In this document: positions 16,559-24,954 of the stretch, one piece after another | Layout: each line of letters opens with the position of its first letter | How positions within the stretch are numbered: position 1 is the first letter of the stretch | Origin: Pacificibacter marinus | GTDB lineage: Bacteria; Pseudomonadota; Alphaproteobacteria; Rhodobacterales; Rhodobacteraceae | Length of the DNA: 64,000 bases | Direction of reading: 5' to 3' | Assembly (NCBI RefSeq): GCF_018860665.1 | Contig: NZ_JAHKPK010000034.1 | Coordinates: forward strand, 29,890-93,889 | Notes under the pieces: generated by a model | What the model was told of the DNA's origin: nothing | The model's database searches: none | Seen by the model: the letters and a program-made list of their open reading frames with translations, nothing else | Translations under genes and position numbers: made by a program

Positions 16559-17464
16559 ATGCGTTTTATTACAGCCACAGCACTCGCCGCTCTCATCGCA
16601 GTTCCAGCCTTGGCCGAAGGTTGGAAAGATGACTACCAAGTGATCAAATTCGGTATCTTGTCCGGTGAAAACGAAAAAGATCGCATCGCGCGCTACACGC
16701 CGTTTGAACAGTATCTTGAAAAAGAGCTTGGCGTTGAGGTCGAAATCTTTACGGCTGGCAACTATGATGGCGTGATCCAAGCCATGGCCGCCGACCAAAT
16801 CGAATTTGCGTTCTTGGGGTCCTCCGCTTATGCGGCCGCCTACACAGCCACCAACGGCGGTGTGACGCCATTGGTTTCACGTCTGCAAAATGACGGATCT
16901 ACTGGCTATTATTCTGTTATCGTCACACGGTGTGACAGTGGCCTGAATGATTTGGCCTCGCTTGAGGGCAAAGTTCTGGCCTTTGCTGATCCGGATTCCA
17001 CATCTGGCTACGCTGTGCCATATTTCAACCTGTCCAAAGAAGTAGACCCGAAAACATACTTCTCAGCTATCCCATTTTCAGGATCACATGAGGCGGGCGT
17101 TCAAGCCGTTGTCAACGGAACCTTTGATGCGGCAGCCACGTACACAACCAATGAAATCAGCGGTGTCGTACAGAAGATGGTGACCAAGGGCATGATTAAA
17201 GACGGCGAGGCTTGCGAAATCTGGCGGTCTCCTGAAATCACATCGGGTCCATTGACGGCACGTTCCCATCTGCCAGAAGCTCTTATGGACGCGATGACCT
17301 CTGCAATGATGGAACTTCCTGAGAAAGATCCTGTGGCTTTCAAAGAAATGTCTGGTGGCGAAGATTCCACGCAGAAAGCATGGATCGAAGTTGATCAAGA
17401 GCGCTATCAGTGGATCGTTGAGATGCGCGAATGGATCAAAGAAGAGCGCCGCAAAGCCAACTGA
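16559..17464 (+). CDS. phnD: Phosphonate ABC transporter substrate-binding protein PhnD
   Basis: A 301-residue periplasmic receptor with signal peptide (cleavage near ALAEG, residues 17-21). Family motifs are FGILSGENEKDRIARYTPFEQYLE, QIEFAFLGSSAYAAAY, and FADPDSTSGYAVP, which forms the phosphonate-binding loop. AAGGGG lies before the ATG. A strong terminator-like hairpin separates it from phnE1, so it is probably made in excess over the permeases. The ligand range (for example methyl- or 2-aminoethylphosphonate) is not visible. Confidence 0.94.
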   Translation: MRFITATALAALIAVPALAEGWKDDYQVIKFGILSGENEKDRIARYTPFEQYLEKELGVEVEIFTAGNYDGVIQAMAADQIEFAFLGSSAYAAAYTATNGGVTPLVSRLQNDGSTGYYSVIVTRCDSGLNDLASLEGKVLAFADPDSTSGYAVPYFNLSKEVDPKTYFSAIPFSGSHEAGVQAVVNGTFDAAATYTTNEISGVVQKMVTKGMIKDGEACEIWRSPEITSGPLTARSHLPEALMDAMTSAMMELPEKDPVAFKEMSGGEDSTQKAWIEVDQERYQWIVEMREWIKEERRKAN

Positions 17465-17476
17465 GTTTGATCACAT

Positions 17477-17512
17477 AAAAGGAGGGCCGCCGTGCCCTCC
17501 TTTTCGTTTTTT
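17477..17512 (+). terminator. Strong hairpin with T-run between phnD and phnE1
   Basis: AAAAGGAGGGC (17477-17487) pairs perfectly with GCCCTCCTTTT (17494-17504), with a six-base loop, then CGTTTTTT. It has all parts of an intrinsic terminator but lies inside the operon, so it probably acts as an attenuator that limits expression of the two permease genes. Confidence 0.8.
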
Positions 17513-17526
17513 GAAGGCATCGCACT

Positions 17527-18468
17527 ATGACCCTGACGGCCGAAATTCCTTCCCAAAGACCTGCGCCAATCGATAGGTTTCACACCTTTGAGCAAGACTT
17601 CGCTTCCAAACGTCAGCGCTCAAAGCGTGCTTGGATCATCGGCAGTGTCTTGTTTTTGGGGCTCTTTGCTTTGACAAGTTGGATGGGGGACTTTTTCAAA
17701 TACACCCAAGTCAGTCTTCCAGATGGTTCACGCGAATGGCGGTGGATTATTCCGGCGGGTATTCCGCGCCTTGGGGAATATATTTCACTGACCATTCCGA
17801 CCCTACGCTGGAACAGTTTGGGTAGCGATTTCGCTGAATGGTTTTGGCGTTGGCAAATTTGGGGGTGGTTGCTGCTTGAAACCTTATTGATCGCCTTTGT
17901 GGGCACGGTCTTGGGTGTCATCGGCGGCTTTGTTTTGTCTTTTCCGGCCGCTAGAAACTTGTCTCCAAACAAATGGGTGCTTTGGGCGGCGCGGCGTTAT
18001 TTAGAGATTGCGCGCACCGTACCTGAACTTGTTTGGGCTTTGATTTTCGTCTTCTGTTTCTCGGTTGGCCCCTTGGCGGGCGTTCTGGCCATCGGACTTC
18101 ATGCCACGGGTGCGCTGGGCAAGTTGTATTCCGAAGTGAATGAAAACATCGATATGCGTCCTCTTGAAGGTGTCAAAGCGTCAGGGGGAACATGGTTTGA
18201 TCAAATTCGTTTTGGCGCGGTGCCACAGGTCTTGCCTAATATTGTCAGCTACACTTTGCTGCGGTTTGAAATCAACGTGCGCTCTAGTTCGATCATCGGT
18301 TACGTCGGCGCAGGGGGGCTGGGGCAAGAGTTCCGCACGGCGATGTCGTTTCAAGAATATGCAGATTTGTCCGCGCTTTTTGTCATCATTTTCGTCACCG
18401 TCGTCATCATCGATTACGGATCAGAAAAACTACGCCACCGCGTGATTGGAATGGAGGCACAGTCATGA
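17527..18468 (+). CDS. phnE: Phosphonate ABC transporter permease PhnE (first copy)
   Basis: A 313-residue inner-membrane permease with a long cytoplasmic N-terminus, a first membrane helix near 35-50, a periplasmic stretch and a C-terminal transport core. The EAA loop EGVKASGGTWFDQIRFGAVPQ precedes GYVGAGGLGQEF, both typical of PhnE. Two non-identical PhnE proteins are encoded in tandem and likely form a heterodimer. The start is the ATG at 17527 just after the attenuator; the ribosome site is weak (GAAGG). Its TGA overlaps the ATG of the next gene. Confidence 0.93.
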   Translation: MTLTAEIPSQRPAPIDRFHTFEQDFASKRQRSKRAWIIGSVLFLGLFALTSWMGDFFKYTQVSLPDGSREWRWIIPAGIPRLGEYISLTIPTLRWNSLGSDFAEWFWRWQIWGWLLLETLLIAFVGTVLGVIGGFVLSFPAARNLSPNKWVLWAARRYLEIARTVPELVWALIFVFCFSVGPLAGVLAIGLHATGALGKLYSEVNENIDMRPLEGVKASGGTWFDQIRFGAVPQVLPNIVSYTLLRFEINVRSSSIIGYVGAGGLGQEFRTAMSFQEYADLSALFVIIFVTVVIIDYGSEKLRHRVIGMEAQS

Positions 18469-19322
18469 GCCTGACCATCGACGACATCAACGCCGCCAAA
18501 GCCCGTGTTCCGCTAGCGTTTAAAGCGCCATTGCAGGTGCGATTGCGCCGCGCCGCACTTTGGGTCGGCTTTATTGGATTGTTTTGCTACTGCCTGTGGG
18601 CTTTTGATTTTAGCCCTGCTCGCATCTGGACGGGATTGGGCCGTTTGGGCACTGTCTTGGGCTTTATGTTCCCACCGCATATCTGGGACAATTGGTTCGA
18701 AGTATCGGAAATTTTAAAGGGTTTGGGCGAGACACTGTCTATTGCCTTCATGGGCACGCTTTTGGGTGCGATCATCGGTTATCCCTTGTCATTTTTGGGC
18801 GCAAAAAACATCAATCGTTTTACCTTTCTGCGCCAAACTGCACGGCGCGGCTTTGATGTTATCCGCGCGTTTGAAACTTTGATCCTTGCGTTGATTTTCA
18901 TCCGCGCTTTTGGGCTTGGGCCATTGGCAGGTATTTTGGCAATAGCCGTCAGCGAGATCGGCACCTTCGCGAAAATGTTCTCGGAGGCCACTGAAAATAC
19001 CTCTGACAAACCTGTGGAGGGCGTGAAGTCTTCGGGCGGGTCACGCCTGCAACAAATCCGTTTTGGCATCGCGCCGCAGGTCAACCCCGTCATCTTGTCG
19101 ATCTTGTTGTACAACTTTGAATCCAACGTACGATCGGGCACGATTTTGGGCATCGTTGGGGCAGGCGGCATCGGGTTTATTTTGTCAGACCGCATCAGCG
19201 CTTATAGATGGGATGAAGCATGGTCGATCATCTTTTTGATTATCGCCATGGTCTATGTCATCGATTATCTGTCCGACTTGATCCGCCAGCGCATCATCGG
19301 CACGTGGGACGGTGCGAAATGA
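18465..19322 (+). CDS. phnE: Phosphonate ABC transporter permease PhnE (second copy)
   Basis: A 285-residue permease paralogous to the preceding one. EAA loop EGVKSSGGSRLQQIRFGIAPQ and GIVGAGGIGFILSDRI follow the same pattern. It starts in an ATGA overlap with the first phnE and ends in an ATGA overlap with a 23-codon micro-ORF. It completes the PhnC-PhnD-PhnE-PhnE importer. Confidence 0.93.
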   Translation: MSLTIDDINAAKARVPLAFKAPLQVRLRRAALWVGFIGLFCYCLWAFDFSPARIWTGLGRLGTVLGFMFPPHIWDNWFEVSEILKGLGETLSIAFMGTLLGAIIGYPLSFLGAKNINRFTFLRQTARRGFDVIRAFETLILALIFIRAFGLGPLAGILAIAVSEIGTFAKMFSEATENTSDKPVEGVKSSGGSRLQQIRFGIAPQVNPVILSILLYNFESNVRSGTILGIVGAGGIGFILSDRISAYRWDEAWSIIFLIIAMVYVIDYLSDLIRQRIIGTWDGAK

Positions 19323-19390
19323 CTGTTGATGAACGCATCAGCCGTGCGCATGAGGTTAAATTTTCTCAAACATCGGAGGGCCTAATATGA
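19319..19390 (+). CDS. Possible 23-residue micro-ORF between phnE and the acyltransferase gene
   Basis: ATG at 19319 overlaps the phnE stop (ATGA), and the frame runs for 23 codons to a TGA at 19388 that itself overlaps the ATG of the next gene (ATGA). The peptide would begin [13 protein letters not shown] and is polar, with no membrane segment. The exact fit of both junctions suggests a translational-coupling peptide or the remnant of a lost gene. However, the next gene has its own GGAGGG site, so chance cannot be excluded. Confidence 0.3.
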   Translation: MTVDERISRAHEVKFSQTSEGLI

Positions 19391-20016
19391 GCGGCGCTGG
19401 ATCGAAACCAAAACTAAGCGAGGCCCCAACCATTCACCCCGAGGCCCAAGTGACTGACTGCGAGCTTGGCGCTTGGACTGAGGTGGGCAAAGGCACGGTG
19501 ATGAAATCTTCGCAGATGGGCGATTATTCGTACATCACTCAAAACGGTCATGTGGTTTGGACCACCATCGGTAAGTTCTGTTCCATCGCAAATGCAGCAC
19601 GGATCAATCCGGGCAATCATCCGACATGGCGCGCGATGCAGCACCATTCCGTTTACCGCGCCGAAGCTTACGATCTGGGCGAAGACGACCATGAGTTTTT
19701 CGAGTGGCGCAAAGATCACTGGGTCACCATCGGTCATGATGTTTGGATAGGTCACGGGGTGACTGTGACCGCAGGAGTGACCATCGGCAACGGCGCTGTC
19801 ATTGGCGCAGGCGCCGTCGTGTCGCGTGATGTCGCCCCCTATACGATTGTTGGCGGCGTGCCCGCGCGCCTGATCAAGCGGCGGTTTTCTGAGGCGCAAT
19901 CCGAGGCTCTACAAGAGATCGCTGTGTGGGATTGGCCCCGCGCAAAATACAAAACGGCTCTACCTGATATCCGCGCTTTAAATATAGATGCGTTCATTGA
20001 AAAATATCGTCCATAG
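19387..20016 (+). CDS. Hexapeptide-repeat acyltransferase of phosphonate operons
   Basis: A 209-residue left-handed beta-helix protein with hexapeptide turns in two blocks: about residues 18-75, and 114-155 ([49 protein letters not shown]). Catalytic-type His residues occur in [10 protein letters not shown] and in the second block. It matches the transferase family repeatedly found beside phn genes and related to chloramphenicol/streptogramin acetyltransferases. It may acetylate aminoalkylphosphonates, as the unrelated PhnO does, but this is inference. GGAGGG six bases before the ATG. A bidirectional terminator follows. Confidence 0.88.
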   Translation: MSGAGSKPKLSEAPTIHPEAQVTDCELGAWTEVGKGTVMKSSQMGDYSYITQNGHVVWTTIGKFCSIANAARINPGNHPTWRAMQHHSVYRAEAYDLGEDDHEFFEWRKDHWVTIGHDVWIGHGVTVTAGVTIGNGAVIGAGAVVSRDVAPYTIVGGVPARLIKRRFSEAQSEALQEIAVWDWPRAKYKTALPDIRALNIDAFIEKYRP

Positions 20017-20021
20017 CAGAC

Positions 20022-20061
20022 CGCTTTGCCATGCGCCTATTTCGGCTTGCATGGCAAAGCG
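20022..20061. terminator. Bidirectional terminator between the two phosphonate loci
   Basis: CGCTTTGCCATGC (20022-20034) and GCATGGCAAAGCG (20049-20061) form a perfect 13-bp stem, with an inner GCC/GGC pair in the loop. It lies between two convergent genes (stops at 20016 and 20071). Confidence 0.8.
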
Positions 20062-20070
20062 CATAATCCG

Positions 20071-20886
20071 CTAACAGACCAGCCCCAAATCTTTGAGATA
20101 AGCGAAGCCTTTGGGAATTTCGGCTTTATCGCGCAGCTCTAACACCAGATGCGGTGCGCTTTCACATGTCGATAGCGCACCAAAGACGGCGGGCCATTCA
20201 ATTTCGCCATCCCCTGGCGCCCAGTGGCGATCTGCATATCCATCAAGGTCTTGCAAATGCATATGCTGCAACTGATGCCCTGCATCGCGCACAAAGTAAT
20301 CAACGGGCGGCGCACCGGACATCTTGCGGGCCAAATGCGCGTGGCCTGTATCGATAGACAGCGCGATAGCATCGCTGCCAAAGCTGTCGACCATGGCGCG
20401 TCGCGTGGCAGGGTCAACGTCTTGGATGTTCTCGATCACCAAAGTGATGCCTTCGATTTCAGCTTGTTTTACAACGGGCCCAAGCACGTCATGGATACGA
20501 CCCAGTTTGCTGGCGCAGTAGTCTTTTGCGCTGTGGAGGTTGTTTTGATACCAAAGCGTATAGGGCGAATGCAGCACCATTTGGCGCGCGCCAATGGCGG
20601 CCGCGGCCTCAAGTGCTTTCAAGAATCGCGCTGTGATCAGCGGGCGCAATTCGGCGTCTTTGTTGTCGATATCAAGTCCTTCAAAGGGCCCATGAATACC
20701 CACGCGACCATCGTGGCCTTGCAAAGCCAATTTCGCAGCCGTAATCAAATCTTGCCTGTCCTGTGTCAGCGCAGCATGACTCATAAAGTCTTGCAATTCG
20801 ATGTCTCGAGCGGCATCAAAAAGCCAATCGCGATGTTCCAAAATCTCACTGTGGCGCAGACATGCGCCGATCTTAAGCGGGGGCAA
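20071..20886 (-). CDS. TIM-barrel sugar phosphate isomerase/epimerase-like protein
   Basis: A 271-residue protein of the xylose-isomerase-like/AP-endonuclease-2 TIM-barrel family. Metal-ligand motifs appear in order: TLVIENIQD (Glu), SIDTGHAH (Asp, His), HMHLQDLD (His), PGDGEIEWP and LVLELRD (Glu). TTG at 20886 is chosen as start because AAGGAG lies eight bases upstream; it overlaps the MFS gene by 14 bases. As last gene of the second phosphonate operon it may isomerise or epimerise a sugar phosphate or sugar phosphonate. No closer function can be assigned. Confidence 0.82.
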   Translation of the reverse strand: MPPLKIGACLRHSEILEHRDWLFDAARDIELQDFMSHAALTQDRQDLITAAKLALQGHDGRVGIHGPFEGLDIDNKDAELRPLITARFLKALEAAAAIGARQMVLHSPYTLWYQNNLHSAKDYCASKLGRIHDVLGPVVKQAEIEGITLVIENIQDVDPATRRAMVDSFGSDAIALSIDTGHAHLARKMSGAPPVDYFVRDAGHQLQHMHLQDLDGYADRHWAPGDGEIEWPAVFGALSTCESAPHLVLELRDKAEIPKGFAYLKDLGLVC

Positions 20887-22078
20887 TGGAGTGTCTCCTT
20901 GGGTCGGGAATAAAGAAATAGGTGAACAGACCGGCCAACAGGCACAGGGTCATAGCGGCAAAGGAATACCAGCCGCCATAGACTTGCGTGATCCATGCAA
21001 AGACGAAGGGCGCAGAGGCGTTCACGCCCAATTGGACGAAAGAAATCCAACCCAGCCGTGCGCCGTAGCCTTTTGCGCCAAACAGCGCCAGCGGTAATGT
21101 GCCGCCTGCGATTGTTTTGATCCCGTCGCCCATGCCATAAAGTGCGGCTGCGATGATGACGCCGGGCAGGGTGAAACCTAAAATCAGCAACACAGCAAAG
21201 CCCGAAAACATCAAAGCGAGGCTTAAAAAATACGTGAACAGCGGATACATATTTCGGCTGACCAGCATCTCAAACCCACGGCCAACGGTTTTAAACGGGC
21301 CAATCACCGCCCCTGCCAAAGCGGCTATTCCTGCGCTGTGACCCAAATCTTGAACATTGACCACCCAAAGGCTCATTATTGCGCCCATGATGTAACCTGT
21401 AAAAACAAAAGACAGCACCATCCATAGCATGCCACGCATTCGCGCCTGTCCTGTCAATTCTGGCCAATCGTCATCGTTGCGACTTTGGGGCGCGTCATGA
21501 TCTTTTTGCGGGCCGCGCAAGGCCCAAAAATGGATCGGGACGCAGACGACGCCCAAGGCCACGCCCATCACCACCCAAGTGCTCTGCCAGCCCAATCCGT
21601 TGTAGAGCGCCAAGGTTAGCGGCCAGAAAATAGTCGACGCCACACCGCCAAACAGCGTGATAATCGAGATTGATTTTTTCGCGGGTACTGGATTGTCCAG
21701 ACGTGCCACGCTGGCAAAGGCTACGTTGTACAAAACGAACCTGCCCGCGCCCTCGACCAAGAGGATTGCCAAAAACAACCCAATGACACCTTCGACAAGA
21801 GATAGTGACGTCAATCCCACCGCGGCTACGATTGAACCGATAGTCATGACATAACGTCCGCCAAATCGATCTACTAACATCCCCGCAACAGGTGACGCCA
21901 AGCCGCCGAAAAATAAGCCTAGTGATAAAACGCCGAACACAGTCGAAAGCGTCAAAGACAAATCCTCCGCCATATGCGGCAATAGGACCGCATAGGCGTA
22001 CATCAACGTCCCGTAGCCCATGATTTGGGTCACGCCCAATCCGATGGCTGGTATGTAAGGGCCTAGATGCTTTAGCAT
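20873..22078 (-). CDS. Major facilitator superfamily transporter
   Basis: A 401-residue membrane protein with 12 predicted segments and an MFS-type loop between helices 2 and 3 (GMLVDRFGGRYVMTIG). ATG 22078 is preferred; it overlaps the phnM stop by seven bases, whereas longer frames run back into phnM. An MFS carrier inside a phosphonate ABC operon is unusual. It could export a by-product or act as a second importer. The long central loop (ALRGPQKDHDAP) is normal for the family. Confidence 0.87.
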   Translation of the reverse strand: MLKHLGPYIPAIGLGVTQIMGYGTLMYAYAVLLPHMAEDLSLTLSTVFGVLSLGLFFGGLASPVAGMLVDRFGGRYVMTIGSIVAAVGLTSLSLVEGVIGLFLAILLVEGAGRFVLYNVAFASVARLDNPVPAKKSISIITLFGGVASTIFWPLTLALYNGLGWQSTWVVMGVALGVVCVPIHFWALRGPQKDHDAPQSRNDDDWPELTGQARMRGMLWMVLSFVFTGYIMGAIMSLWVVNVQDLGHSAGIAALAGAVIGPFKTVGRGFEMLVSRNMYPLFTYFLSLALMFSGFAVLLILGFTLPGVIIAAALYGMGDGIKTIAGGTLPLALFGAKGYGARLGWISFVQLGVNASAPFVFAWITQVYGGWYSFAAMTLCLLAGLFTYFFIPDPRRHSIAPA

Positions 22079-23283
22079 GCGGCAGGTTGCCCGCGATACG
22101 CGCAACGGCCTGCGACCCAGGTGCCCAAAATGGCTGGCGCTTGCCTGTCTGGCCAATCCACCAAGACCAAATCAGCCCGTTTACCGATCTCAATATCGCC
22201 TCTGTCCGTCAGGTTCATGGCGCGCGCCGGCCCGCTGGAGATAAGCGACCAAAGCGTGCTGCGATCAGCGCGGCGTTCCATATCAAGGCGGGCGACGGCA
22301 GCAAGCATTGCGGGATAGAAATAGTCCGAGGCCAAGACATCACAGAGCCCCGCTTCAACCATGTCGCCTGCGCCAAGCGATCCGATATGACTGCCTCCGC
22401 GTGCCGCGTTGGGCGAGCCGAAGACGATCAAATCGCCGTTGTCACGCGCCGCTTGCACGGCTTCCATAACCATCGGAAACTCTGCGACCTTCGCGCCTAA
22501 ATCGCGAAAATAGCTGCGGGTCTCGCTGCGGGTGTCGTCGTGGCTGAGCATCGGCACGCCCGCGTTACGGCCAAGTTCAGCAATCTTGCGCACTGCGTTT
22601 TCCACATCGGGACGACGGTCCCAAACCTTGCTCAAAAGCGCGATATAGGCCTCGTCGCTCAGCCCCGCACGCCGCGCCTTAGAGGCCGTGCGTTTGATCA
22701 TGCGCGCGTCGTCCAGTGCGGCGATTGAAAAATCGGGTGACAATTCAAAGGCCCGATCCTGAATGGCAACATCATAGGCGCGCATCGTCATCGAGGTGTG
22801 ATCATTGAAAGCAATAGATGGCTTCAATGGCGATTGCAGCGCCCATTCGATGGTGTCCAGCGCTTCAAACGCGAAGGTTTCCCAGCGCAGTTGCACACGG
22901 TTTTCCACGGTCAAACGTGGCGCCAGATCAATCATTGCCTGCATCAATTCACGCCCGCGCTGCACGTCGCGCAATCCCGGTTCCCACCCCAAAGTGATAG
23001 CGTGAAAAGCCGTGGCGATCCCGTTGGAGGCCAATTGGCGATCTGTGTCCAATAAAGCCGTTTGCGTTGGGAAAAACACGTCAGGACGCGGCATCAATTG
23101 GCGCTCGAAAGCATCGCCATGCACATCGATAAGTGCAGGTGCAAGATATTGCCCTTTGGCGTCGATAATCTCGCCGACTTCAGCCCCGCCGATTTCGACA
23201 ATCGTCCCGTCTGAAACAGTCACAGCGGTTTCAACGATACCGTCAGGCAAAAATACTTTTGCTCCCACAAACGTATAGGTCAT
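22072..23283 (-). CDS. phnM: PhnM-like amidohydrolase (second, diverged copy)
   Basis: A 403-residue homologue of PhnM. Metal-site motifs are kept: LIDVHGDAFERQLMPRP, LSHDDTRSET and LASDYFYPAML. The segment that reads DHTPGQGQ in the first PhnM reads NDHTSMTMR here, so the substrate pocket differs. It sits between phnE and an MFS gene, without phnGHIJKL in the same operon. It may hydrolyse a related triphosphate or another phosphoribosyl compound. ATG at 23283; seven-base overlap with the next gene. Confidence 0.88.
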   Translation of the reverse strand: MTYTFVGAKVFLPDGIVETAVTVSDGTIVEIGGAEVGEIIDAKGQYLAPALIDVHGDAFERQLMPRPDVFFPTQTALLDTDRQLASNGIATAFHAITLGWEPGLRDVQRGRELMQAMIDLAPRLTVENRVQLRWETFAFEALDTIEWALQSPLKPSIAFNDHTSMTMRAYDVAIQDRAFELSPDFSIAALDDARMIKRTASKARRAGLSDEAYIALLSKVWDRRPDVENAVRKIAELGRNAGVPMLSHDDTRSETRSYFRDLGAKVAEFPMVMEAVQAARDNGDLIVFGSPNAARGGSHIGSLGAGDMVEAGLCDVLASDYFYPAMLAAVARLDMERRADRSTLWSLISSGPARAMNLTDRGDIEIGKRADLVLVDWPDRQAPAILGTWVAGRCAYRGQPAAC

Positions 23284-23335
23284 TTCAGTGTCTCCAAGCT
23301 TAGATGTGGTGTCGTGGCGGCGGTCGGGAGGGTAA

Positions 23336-24142
23336 TCATCGCTGCTCTCCTATAATTTTTTTGCGCGCCCAAGTGCTAAAGGCTTCGATCCCCAGCACCA
23401 CAACTGCGATCATCACAATCACAGTCATCGCTGTTGGATAATCAAAAAGATCGAACCCGACCTTAAGCTCAATACCAATGCCGCCAGCGCCCACAAGCCC
23501 CAGCACTGTCGATGATCGCACCGCTTTTTCAAGCGCATAAAGTGCTGTGGATACAAATGCGGGCATGGATGCGGGCACGGTGGCGCAGGCTGCGATGTCA
23601 ATGCGGGTCGCTCCCGTGGCCGTCAGCGCCTCGGACGGACCTTTGTCGATGGCTTCCATGTCGTCTGCGAAGAACCTGCCGCAAAAGCCGATGGTATCAA
23701 TGGCGATGGCCAATGTGCCAGCAAACGGACCAAGCCCCACAGCGACGACAAACACCAAGGCCCAAGCTAAATCGGGCACCGATCGAATGAACCCTAATAT
23801 GTTGCGTACACTGGTGTTGACCACTTGCCCTGCAATCAGACCGCGCGCGGCGAAGAGTGCGATGGGCACGGATAAAACGATGCCAATAATCGCGCCAGCA
23901 AAGGCGATTTGAAGCGTTTCAACCATTTTCCAAAACAGGCGCAATAGAACTTTGGGCTCTACATTGGGCGGAAAAGCCCGTGACACGAAGTCGGCAAAAC
24001 GAGGCGGAGAGCTTAGGATCTTATCCACGGAAAATCCGGCGCCTTGAAAGGACCAGAGCATCACGATGATGACGGCAGCATAGATCAAAAAAGACAAGGC
24101 CGTGGGGCGCTCTAGCCTCTGCGGCAAAGATGTATCAGTCAT
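23336..24142 (-). CDS. phnE: Phosphonate-type ABC transporter permease PhnE
   Basis: A 268-residue inner-membrane permease with the PhnE transport core: EALTATGATRIDIAACATVPASMPAF (EAA loop) and GLVGAGGIGIELKVGFDLF. Shorter than the two PhnE of the first locus and present as a single copy, so it would form a homodimer. It overlaps phnC by eight bases; about 50 non-coding bases separate it from phnM. Confidence 0.92.
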   Translation of the reverse strand: MTDTSLPQRLERPTALSFLIYAAVIIVMLWSFQGAGFSVDKILSSPPRFADFVSRAFPPNVEPKVLLRLFWKMVETLQIAFAGAIIGIVLSVPIALFAARGLIAGQVVNTSVRNILGFIRSVPDLAWALVFVVAVGLGPFAGTLAIAIDTIGFCGRFFADDMEAIDKGPSEALTATGATRIDIAACATVPASMPAFVSTALYALEKAVRSSTVLGLVGAGGIGIELKVGFDLFDYPTAMTVIVMIAVVVLGIEAFSTWARKKIIGEQR

Positions 24143-24950
24143 AAAGCCCCCTCAGGTCTTTGACGCTCAACGATTGGGCTGTCGCATCCAGTCGCACTTT
24201 GCCACCAGCCAAGCCGAGCACGCGGTCGCCATAGCTCAAAGCGTGTTCCATATGGTGCGATGTGAAAATCACTGTTACGCCGTCTTCGCGCATCAAGCGA
24301 AAAAACAAATCCATCACCTCTTCGCCCGCAGACGGGTCAAGCGAGGCGCAGGGTTCATCCGCGATCAAAAGTTTTGGTTTCGCAACCAAGGCACGGGCGA
24401 TGGCCACCCGTTGAGATTGTCCGCCGGACAACCGATCCGCGCGGCGATCTGCCAAATGTGCCAAACCCACCTTGTCCAATGCGGCAAGAGCGGCACGTCG
24501 CGCGGCAGCTGGCGCAAAGGATTGTGACCAATAGCGCGGCCCAGAATGCTGACCCAAAAAACCGTGCAGGACATTGGTTAAAACCGAGAGGCGCGGCACC
24601 AAATTGTGCTTTTGCGCCACCAATCCCGTTTGTGCCCGTAACCTGCGCATGTCGCGCGACGTGGCTTCGTTCACATGTTGTCCCAACACTTCAACCGTAC
24701 CACCGCTCACTGGGATCAATCCCACAATGCACCGTAATAACGTTGATTTTCCGGTTCCATTGGCCCCCACAAGCGCCATGGATTCGCCCGTTGCCAAGCG
24801 AAAGCTGACGTCTTGAAAAATAGGTGTTGTGCCGAATGATTTCGTGAGGCCCTGAACGGTGACGTCATGGCCCAAAGGCACAGGTGAAGCCGGAGTGCGA
24901 TGCACCCCGGCTGTGACCGAACGCCGTTTGGCGTCTGGCTGTAGTGTCAT
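24135..24950 (-). CDS. phnC: Phosphonate-type ABC transporter ATPase PhnC
   Basis: A 271-residue ATPase with an N-terminal extension of about 30 residues. Walker A is GANGTGKST, the Q-loop TGLVAQKHNLVPRLSVLTNVLHGFLG is close to PhnC, the signature LSGGQSQRVAIARAL, and Walker B LLIADEPCASLD. ATG 24950 is chosen because it follows the phnD stop by four bases; the longer frame from 25079 lies inside phnD. It energises the transporter with PhnD and PhnE of this operon. Confidence 0.92.
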   Translation of the reverse strand: MTLQPDAKRRSVTAGVHRTPASPVPLGHDVTVQGLTKSFGTTPIFQDVSFRLATGESMALVGANGTGKSTLLRCIVGLIPVSGGTVEVLGQHVNEATSRDMRRLRAQTGLVAQKHNLVPRLSVLTNVLHGFLGQHSGPRYWSQSFAPAAARRAALAALDKVGLAHLADRRADRLSGGQSQRVAIARALVAKPKLLIADEPCASLDPSAGEEVMDLFFRLMREDGVTVIFTSHHMEHALSYGDRVLGLAGGKVRLDATAQSLSVKDLRGLYD

Positions 24951-24954
24951 TGGA

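Noticed and set aside
20224..20913. Plus-strand frame of 229 codons
   Set aside because: It is opposite the TIM-barrel gene, whose metal-site motifs are in order; no family match for the plus-strand frame.
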